Shown here one piece after another: positions 6,116 through 10,301 of a DNA stretch of 10,301 bases. Made by a program: the position numbers and the translations under genes. The DNA comes from an uncultured Collinsella sp. (GTDB taxonomy: Bacteria; Actinomycetota; Coriobacteriia; Coriobacteriales; Coriobacteriaceae): positions 1-10,301 of the forward strand of contig CAAFEY010000158.1 in NCBI GenBank assembly GCA_900761995.1, read 5' to 3'. Every line of letters begins with the position of its first letter. Within the stretch, counting starts at the first letter, position 1. Under the pieces are notes generated by a model. The model saw nothing but the letters and a program-made list of their open reading frames with translations. It had not been told where the DNA came from and ran no database searches.

Positions 6116-7051
6116 TCAGTGCTCGATCCAGCAGCGCAGGGTCTCGCCGGCCTGCAGGTGACGCAGGTTCTCCGCGGCGATGTCGACCACGTTGTTGAGC
6201 GTGGCTGCCAGGTGGAACCAGCCGGAGACGTGCGGCGTGATGAGCATGTTGGGCGCATCCCACAGGGGGCTTGTCGCGGGCAGCGGCTCGGGGTCGGTGA
6301 CGTCGACCGCGGCGCCGGCGAGATGTCCCGACTTCAGGGCGGCAACCAAGTCGTCGACGACCACAAGGTCGCCGCGGCCGCCGTTGGCAAAGAAGGCGCC
6401 CGGTTTCATCGCAGCGAAGAACTCGGCGTTCGCCAGGCCGCGGGTCTCGGGTGTGCTGGGCATAAAGGATGCGACGACGTCGGCCTCAGCCAGGCGCTCG
6501 GGCAGGGCGTCCATGCCGTCCATGTCCTCAAACACAATGGGGTAGACGAGCGGATGGCGCTTGATGCCGCGGACGTGCGCGCCCATGCTGCGGCAGAGCG
6601 TGGCAAAGTGGCCGCCGATATCGCCCGCGCCCAGCACCAGCACGTTGGCGTTTTTGAGCGAGGTGACCGGGCCCAAGTCCTCCCAGCGATGCTCGCGCTG
6701 CAGGTCCTGGTAGCCGGGCAGGCGCTTCATCATAGACAGTACTATGGCAAACATATGCTCGCTCACGGCCTGACCGTAGGCGCCGATTGAGCAAGACAGC
6801 TTGGCTTCAGCCGGCACGGTGCCGGCGGTAAGGTAGTCGTCATAGCCGGCGGTCTGCAATTGCAACAGCTGGAGATGCTCGCATGCCGTGAGCATGTCAG
6901 GGTCGATGTTGCCCAGGATCACGTCGGCATCGGCGACCTGCTCGCGCGTGGCGGCGTCGGAGCTCGTGTAGATAAAGTCCTCGCCCGGAGCGCTCGACTC
7001 AAGAATTGCGCGATGGCGGTCGTTGACGGGCAGCAAAACCAGGATGTTCAC
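6116..7051 (-). CDS. D-2-hydroxyacid dehydrogenase, NAD-binding family
   Basis: This 311-residue cytoplasmic oxidoreductase belongs to the D-isomer-specific 2-hydroxyacid dehydrogenase family, which interconverts 2-oxoacids and D-2-hydroxyacids with NAD(P)H. The Rossmann motif is VLVLGAGDIG (137-146). Catalytic candidates are Arg226 (NGGRGDLV), Glu255 (DVTDPEPLP) and His274 (ITPHVSG), in the usual order. The N-terminal catalytic half is short and diverged, so the substrate (phosphoglycerate, glyoxylate, pyruvate or other) cannot be read, and I give no symbol. The start is GTG, with GGAGAGGA 6 nt upstream. Its leader contains a perfect 12-bp hairpin that includes part of a direct repeat; a second copy lies beyond its 3' end. 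Confidence 0.88.
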   Translation of the reverse strand: MNILVLLPVNDRHRAILESSAPGEDFIYTSSDAATREQVADADVILGNIDPDMLTACEHLQLLQLQTAGYDDYLTAGTVPAEAKLSCSIGAYGQAVSEHMFAIVLSMMKRLPGYQDLQREHRWEDLGPVTSLKNANVLVLGAGDIGGHFATLCRSMGAHVRGIKRHPLVYPIVFEDMDGMDALPERLAEADVVASFMPSTPETRGLANAEFFAAMKPGAFFANGGRGDLVVVDDLVAALKSGHLAGAAVDVTDPEPLPATSPLWDAPNMLITPHVSGWFHLAATLNNVVDIAAENLRHLQAGETLRCWIEH

Positions 7052-7057
7052 AAGCAG

Positions 7058-7065
7058 TCCTCTCC
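7058..7065 (-). promoter_or_regulatory. Ribosome binding site for the GTG start
   Basis: GGAGAGGA on the minus strand lies 6 nt before the GTG at 7051. This strong site justifies the non-ATG start. Confidence 0.7.
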
Positions 7066-7070
7066 GCTCG

Positions 7071-7112
7071 ACCTGCCAAAAAGGGACAGGTTTATTTTTG
7101 GCAGGTTTTATC
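7071..7112 (+). repeat. Direct repeat copy 2 with a perfect 12-bp hairpin
   Basis: acctgccaaaaa (7071-7082) and tttttggcaggt (7095-7106) are perfect inverted copies around a 12-nt loop. The part 7078-7112 is the second copy of the repeat at 5879-5912. The loop ends in caggt (7087-7091), which could pair with the same 5-nt acctg as the outer arm, so two exclusive folds exist. On the minus strand it lies in the dehydrogenase leader, just upstream of its ribosome site. On the plus strand it is followed by ttta. Confidence 0.75.
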
Positions 7113-7125
7113 AGGCAAAACGTTC

Positions 7126-7173
7126 AAATAAAAACGCCGGATGCAAGACGAGCGTGCCCGTCAGCATCCGGCG
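7126..7173 (-). terminator. Intrinsic terminator of map
   Basis: On the minus strand a perfect 10-bp GC-rich stem (7164-7173 with 7135-7144, cgccggatgc) with a 19-nt loop is followed by TTTTTATTTG. It begins 10 nt after the map stop. This is the clearest rho-independent terminator in the window, and it separates map from the dehydrogenase gene. Confidence 0.85.
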
Positions 7174-7182
7174 CATCTACAG

Positions 7183-8070
7183 CTACCAGCTCAGCAGCTC
7201 GTAACCGTCCTCGGTCACCACGAGCTGTACCTCGCACTGAGCCGAATCGCTACCGTCCTTGGTGCGCACACACCAGCCATCGCCCTTGCTAATCTTGATG
7301 TCGGGCGCTCCGGCATTGACCATGGGCTCAATGGTAAAGACCATGCCCGGAGCCATGATGGTGTCCACATCGGGTGCCTCGGTGGTAAAGCCCACAAACG
7401 GGTCCTCGTGGAACTCCTTACCGATGCCGTGTCCGCCGTACTCGCGCACCACGCTAAAGCCGGCATCCTCGACCGTCTTTTGCACGGCCTCGGCCATCAC
7501 GGACAGTGGCAGCCATGGCTTGACGGCTGCCAGACCCGCCTCCACGCTGGCGCGGGTGACGTCGACCAGGCGCTGGCGCTCGGCCGAGACCTCGCCGATG
7601 CAGAACATGCGGCTCGAGTCGCTAAAGTAGCCGTCTAGGATCGTGGAGCAGTCCACGTTGATGATGTCGCCCTCGTGCAGCACGTCCGTATCACAGGGAA
7701 TGCCGTGGCAGACGACGTCGTTGATCGAGGTGCACACGCTCTTTGGGTAGCCCTCGTAGTGGAGGTCGGCCGGTGTGCCACCGTGCTCGACGGTGTAGTC
7801 GTAGATCATCTGGTCGATCTGGTTGGTGGTCATGCCCGCGGCGATGTGCTCGCCTACGTAGTCGAGCACGCCCACATTGATGGCGGCCGAGCGTTTGATG
7901 CCCTCGATGTCGGCGGGCGTCTTGTAGAGCGCGCGGGGCAGAACCTCCCAGCCCTCTTCCCACAGGCGCTCAAGGCGCTCATCAAAGGCGCTATGGCATT
8001 TCTTATATTTTTTGCCGCTGCCGCACCAGCAAGCGTCGTTGCGGCCAGGCACGGGTCCTTTGTCATACAT
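7183..8070 (-). CDS. map: Type I methionine aminopeptidase with N-terminal SEC-C zinc motif
   Basis: This 295-residue cytoplasmic enzyme removes the initiator Met from new proteins. It opens with a SEC-C zinc motif, ACWCGSGKKYKKCH (ligands Cys14, Cys16, Cys25, His26), a tag known to contact ribosome or SecB partners in other proteins. The pita-bread catalytic domain follows. Metal ligands are Asp140 (NVDCS), Asp151 (FSDSSRMF), His214 (GGHGIG), Glu248 (FTIEPM) and Glu280 (AQCEVQLVVT); His122 (CHGIP) is the conserved substrate-side His. The usual AQ-x-EH after the last strand reads AQCEV here, so the residue after Glu280 is Val, not His. The start has AAAGGA 8 nt upstream. It is a separate unit with its own terminator, unlike copies in ribosomal protein operons, so it may be a second MetAP. 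Confidence 0.95.
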   Translation of the reverse strand: MYDKGPVPGRNDACWCGSGKKYKKCHSAFDERLERLWEEGWEVLPRALYKTPADIEGIKRSAAINVGVLDYVGEHIAAGMTTNQIDQMIYDYTVEHGGTPADLHYEGYPKSVCTSINDVVCHGIPCDTDVLHEGDIINVDCSTILDGYFSDSSRMFCIGEVSAERQRLVDVTRASVEAGLAAVKPWLPLSVMAEAVQKTVEDAGFSVVREYGGHGIGKEFHEDPFVGFTTEAPDVDTIMAPGMVFTIEPMVNAGAPDIKISKGDGWCVRTKDGSDSAQCEVQLVVTEDGYELLSW

Positions 8071-8095
8071 GGCTAACTTCCTTTCATCCGCAGCT

Positions 8096-8101
8096 AGTAT
8101 A
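8096..8101 (-). promoter_or_regulatory. Candidate -10 box of map
   Basis: TATACT on the minus strand matches five of six consensus bases and lies 25 nt before the map start. No good -35 box is seen at the right distance; repeat copy B ends close to where it should be. Confidence 0.35.
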
Positions 8102-8122
8102 GCCCACCCACGCGTCCATAAG

Positions 8123-8188
8123 AGTTGCGGTGATATAGTTCCGATTTAAGCGGTTTAACAGCATAAACAGGACTATATCACCGCAACT
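8123..8188. repeat. Palindromic intergenic repeat, copy B
   Basis: Perfect 17-nt inverted arms, agttgcggtgatatagt (8123-8139) and its complement at 8172-8188, flank a 32-nt middle. It is homologous to copy A (272-342) in reverse orientation: 26 of 29 positions match between 8123-8151 reversed and 312-340. It lies 42 nt past the radical SAM gene's stop and upstream of map. There is no U-tract, so a dispersed palindrome is more likely than a plain terminator. Confidence 0.85.
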
Positions 8189-8229
8189 GATGGAGCGGGG
8201 TGGTGGGCACTAGCTGCTGCGTGGTTTTG

Positions 8230-9006
8230 TTAGTAGCTCACCTGGCAGGGGATGCCGAGGGCGCGTACGCGTGCGGCAATCGTGTCGAGCACCTCGGGCG
8301 CCGCTTTGGCAAGGCCGGCGACCGGTGTCTCGCGAGCCACCGTGTAGATGGTCGCCTCCTGCGGACGAATGCGCTTGAGCGCCGCGAGCCAGGGGGCAAC
8401 GTACTCCTCGCCGGTGTTGTCGATGGGCTTGCCCTGATACTCACCGGTCAAAAAGATTGTCTGGATAATAACGTGACCGTAAAAGCTTGCGAACGTCTCG
8501 ATCTGGTGCTCGACGTCGTAGGGGCCAACAGGCTGGTCGAGCAGCTGGATAAATGCCGGGTCGACGGTATCGAGCTTAAGAATGTTGTCGTCGACCATCA
8601 TGAGCGCATTGTGTACCTCGGGGCGGTCGGCGCGCGTGCCGTTGGAGAGCACGGCAATCTTGGAGTTTGGGGCCAGCTGGTCGCGAAGCGCGACGGCACC
8701 GGCGATGGCCTGCGGAAACTCCGGTGCGGCGGTGGGCTCGCCGTTGCCTGCGAAGGTGATCACATCGGGGAGCTCGCCCTCGGCTGCCATATCGCGCAGC
8801 GTTGCCTCGAGCGCGTCGAGTACCACGGCAGCTGTGTTGTGCGGCTCATGGCAGGGGCGCTCGGCATTGAGGCCGTTTTCGCAGTAAATGCAGTCGAACG
8901 TGCAGATTTTGCCGCTGGCCGGCATCATGTTGACGCCGAGCGAGAGGCCAAGGCGACGGCTGCGAACGGGCCCAAAGATGGGGCTGGCATTCAAAAACGT
9001 AGACAT
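8230..9006 (-). CDS. Radical SAM protein, COG0731/TYW1-like
   Basis: This 258-residue protein carries the radical SAM cluster motif CTFDCIYC (Cys35, Cys39, Cys42), which binds a 4Fe-4S cluster and cleaves S-adenosylmethionine. The flanking FGPVRSRRLGLSLGVN (11-26) and FAGNGEPT (85-92) are typical of the COG0731 group, related to the wyosine-tRNA enzyme TYW1/Taw1. It lacks the flavodoxin part and is shorter than archaeal Taw1, and bacteria do not generally make wyosine, so the substrate is unknown. The frame is open to 9600, but upstream residues are unlike the family. The start at 9006 has AGGAG 9 nt upstream; ATG at 9012 is only 3 nt from it and less likely. It diverges from the alpha/beta hydrolase. 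Confidence 0.85.
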   Translation of the reverse strand: MSTFLNASPIFGPVRSRRLGLSLGVNMMPASGKICTFDCIYCENGLNAERPCHEPHNTAAVVLDALEATLRDMAAEGELPDVITFAGNGEPTAAPEFPQAIAGAVALRDQLAPNSKIAVLSNGTRADRPEVHNALMMVDDNILKLDTVDPAFIQLLDQPVGPYDVEHQIETFASFYGHVIIQTIFLTGEYQGKPIDNTGEEYVAPWLAALKRIRPQEATIYTVARETPVAGLAKAAPEVLDTIAARVRALGIPCQVSY

Positions 9007-9178
9007 AGGCATATGCTCCTCAAGACAATTGTGCCTAAGCATAGCATCGGCTCCAAAGCAGGGTGCGGGCTCTTGCTTTACAAGTTTCGTTTTTTCACGT
9101 CGCTCATTATGCCGTGTCATGAAAAGCCTCGGGTCGGGTAAAGTTAATCTGTTAACAAGGTGTAAGGCAATGCGGGTC

Positions 9179-9208
9179 CATCCAACCGCACTGACGTGCA
9201 ACTGGATG
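9179..9208 (+). promoter_or_regulatory. Stem-loop upstream of the alpha/beta hydrolase
   Basis: catcca (9179-9184) pairs with tggatg (9203-9208), and inside it gcac (9188-9191) pairs with gtgc (9196-9199) around tgac. It ends 23 nt before the start codon. A role in the leader or as an operator is possible but unproven. Confidence 0.3.
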
Positions 9209-9231
9209 AGCATTGATGATGGGGGCACAAC

Positions 9232-10029
9232 ATGGATTTTACGGTCGAGAATGCGGGCACCACGATTGCCTGTCGCGAATATGCCGGCCCGGATGTGTCG
9301 CCTGATACTCCTGCCTTGGTGTGCGTGCACGGCGCTTGTGTCGACGGCACATTTTTTGACGGTATCGCTTGTGAGCTCAGTCGCAACTACCGCGTAATTG
9401 CCTACGACCGCCGCGGCTGCGGTGACAGCAGCGATGCGGCAGACGACAGCTATGATCTTGCCGCTCAGGCCGCCGACCTGCAAGCCGTGATCGAACACGT
9501 TGGCGCTCCGGCAAATGTGCTTGCGCATAGCGCCGGTACGTTGGTGGCGCTGGAGCTTCTTCGTGCTGAACCCCATCTCGTCGCCCGTGCGATTCTGCAT
9601 GAGCCGGCTGTGTCGGCCGAAGGCGTCGGTATGGGCGCAGCTCCGGTTTTGCTCGATATGATTGCGGCTGGAAAGGTTTCAAGGGCGCTCCGGCTTTTCT
9701 TGGGAGCCCTCGGCGACTTGGACCCCGAGGCTCCTGGAACGACCGAAGAAGAAGCCAAGCATGCCCTGCGCAACGGCCGCAGTTTCATGGCAAACGAATA
9801 CGGGATTACTATGACCTGCGTTCCCGATTGGGATAGCGTTCGCGCGTCAAAAACGGTGGCCGCCGTGCTCCTGGGCGAGCTCTCGATTGGCACGCCCCGT
9901 GAGGCTGGTACGCGAGCGGCTGCCGAATATCTCGATTGTCTTCTCGTGACGATCCCGGGCGCGCATAACGGTCTGCGCGATCGCCCGGCAGCGGCTGCCC
10001 GGGCTGTCCGTGGCATCCTGGGGTTCTAA
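9232..10029 (+). CDS. Alpha/beta hydrolase
   Basis: This 265-residue protein has the alpha/beta-hydrolase fold order. The oxyanion region is VCVHGA (31-36), followed by VIAYDRRGCGDSS (55-67). The nucleophile elbow is AHSAG with Ser100, in place of the usual GHSxG. The general base is probably His245 in PGAHNGL near the C-terminus. The acid residue is not certain; Glu216 (GELS) is a candidate. A short lid region lies about 130-200. There is no signal peptide, so it is probably cytoplasmic. Substrates of such proteins (esters, lactones, epoxides) cannot be read from sequence. The start has GGGGG 6 nt upstream. It is a single gene divergent from the radical SAM gene. Confidence 0.85.
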   Translation: MDFTVENAGTTIACREYAGPDVSPDTPALVCVHGACVDGTFFDGIACELSRNYRVIAYDRRGCGDSSDAADDSYDLAAQAADLQAVIEHVGAPANVLAHSAGTLVALELLRAEPHLVARAILHEPAVSAEGVGMGAAPVLLDMIAAGKVSRALRLFLGALGDLDPEAPGTTEEEAKHALRNGRSFMANEYGITMTCVPDWDSVRASKTVAAVLLGELSIGTPREAGTRAAAEYLDCLLVTIPGAHNGLRDRPAAAARAVRGILGF

Positions 10030-10174
10030 CACCCGCAATGGCTAAAGCAGGCTTCACCCGCAAACGTTTCGGCCGTGTTAACAAATGTGCTCAAAACCTC
10101 ACGTCTGCGACTTCAATCGCGCCGCCTGCCAACTCATAAAAATGTAACAGCATTCACGTACTTACCTGCATCGG

Positions 10175-10216
10175 CAAGGTGTTAACCTTGTAACATTTGG
10201 AACCCACCGCTACCAT
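10175..10216 (+). promoter_or_regulatory. Candidate promoter with overlapping dyad for the right-edge gene
   Basis: TTGTAA (10188-10193) and TACCAT (10211-10216) are spaced 17 nt and each matches four of six consensus bases. A dyad, caaggt-gtta-accttg (10175-10190), overlaps the -35 box and could be an operator. The expected transcript start near 10223 leaves a leader of about 18 nt with AAAGGG before the ATG. Confidence 0.4.
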
Positions 10217-10240
10217 GCGAAACTATCGAAAGGGCCCCAT

Positions 10241-10301
10241 ATGCTCAATAATCACGAGGTCAATCTAACCGACGAGGAGGCTGCCGCTGAGGTCGCCCGC
10301 G
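10241..10301 (+). CDS. N-terminus of an unidentified gene, cut by the window edge
   Basis: The frame begins at an ATG with AAAGGG (10229-10234) 6 nt upstream and stays open to the end of the window (20 full codons). The peptide reads MLNNHEVNLTDEEAAAEVAR, which is acidic, probably helical, and has no signal peptide. This is too little to assign a family. Its own candidate promoter and a 211-nt gap after the alpha/beta hydrolase suggest a separate transcription unit. Confidence 0.65.
   Translation, partial: MLNNHEVNLTDEEAAAEVAR

Noticed and set aside
6119..6790. 223-codon open frame on the plus strand
   Set aside because: It is antisense to the dehydrogenase, which has a full Rossmann motif and catalytic residues.
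8200..9141. 313-codon open frame on the plus strand
   Set aside because: It is antisense to the radical SAM gene, whose CxxxCxxC and GNGEPT motifs show which strand is coding.
9013..9600. N-terminal extension of the radical SAM frame
   Set aside because: It overlaps the alpha/beta hydrolase start region, contains no domain, and a ribosome site lies at the shorter start.
10030..10063. 9-nt direct repeat cacccgcaa (10030-10038 and 10055-10063) after the alpha/beta hydrolase
   Set aside because: It is too short to support a function and forms no terminator-like hairpin.
9151..10193. Similar ttaacaaggt-type motifs at 9152 and, reversed, near 10180
   Set aside because: The match is short and needs a gap; with AT-rich intergenic sequence it is not distinguishable from chance.
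1..10301. CRISPR array, tRNA, rRNA, transposase or defence cluster
   Set aside because: I saw no regularly spaced repeats, tRNA cloverleaf ends, rRNA signature or transposase/nuclease motifs; the repeats found are isolated pairs.

Overview
The window looks like chromosomal DNA of a high-GC, Gram-positive gut anaerobe, most likely a member of the Coriobacteriia such as Collinsella. This is an inference: GC is high and codon bias strong enough to open long antisense frames, Shine-Dalgarno sites are strong (AAAGGA/GGAGG type), and the gene set is anaerobic housekeeping plus amide and peptide hydrolysis. No rRNA or other phylogenetic marker is present, so the genus is not proven.

Layout from left to right. 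Positions 1-395 hold no gene I can name, but contain copy A of a 67-bp palindromic repeat. Then come three minus-strand genes: a membrane-anchored XRE-family regulator (396-1334), a 6-phosphofructokinase (1728-2807) and a membrane-anchored Ntn hydrolase of the choloylglycine/linear-amide hydrolase type (2948-4033). Divergent from these, on the plus strand, are an M18 aminopeptidase (4195-5580) and a small ORF that begins on the base after its stop codon (5581-5763). A structured convergent intergenic region (5764-6115) follows. Next, on the minus strand, are a D-2-hydroxyacid dehydrogenase with a GTG start (6116-7051), a SEC-C-tagged methionine aminopeptidase (7183-8070) and a COG0731/TYW1-like radical SAM protein (8230-9006). 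On the plus strand come an alpha/beta hydrolase (9232-10029) and the first 20 codons of an unidentified gene (10241 onward).

The genes do not form one obvious pathway. They are small transcription units, mostly one gene each, covering glycolysis (PFK), amide and peptide hydrolysis (Ntn hydrolase, M18), protein N-terminal maturation (MetAP) and 2-oxo/2-hydroxyacid redox. The only tightly coupled pair is the M18 aminopeptidase with its small downstream ORF.

The most unusual content lies between the genes. It includes (i) two copies of a 66-67-bp palindrome with 17-nt arms, in opposite orientation about 7.8 kb apart; (ii) a 121-bp element with 28-bp perfect terminal inverted repeats and nested hairpins, set in a larger imperfect palindrome that includes the pfkA stop codon; (iii) a second, sequence-unrelated 98-bp element with a 13-bp outer stem and three inner hairpins; and (iv) a 34/35-bp direct repeat flanking the 2-hydroxyacid dehydrogenase gene. 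I found no CRISPR array, tRNA, rRNA or transposase gene, and no clear multi-gene defence or mobile system.
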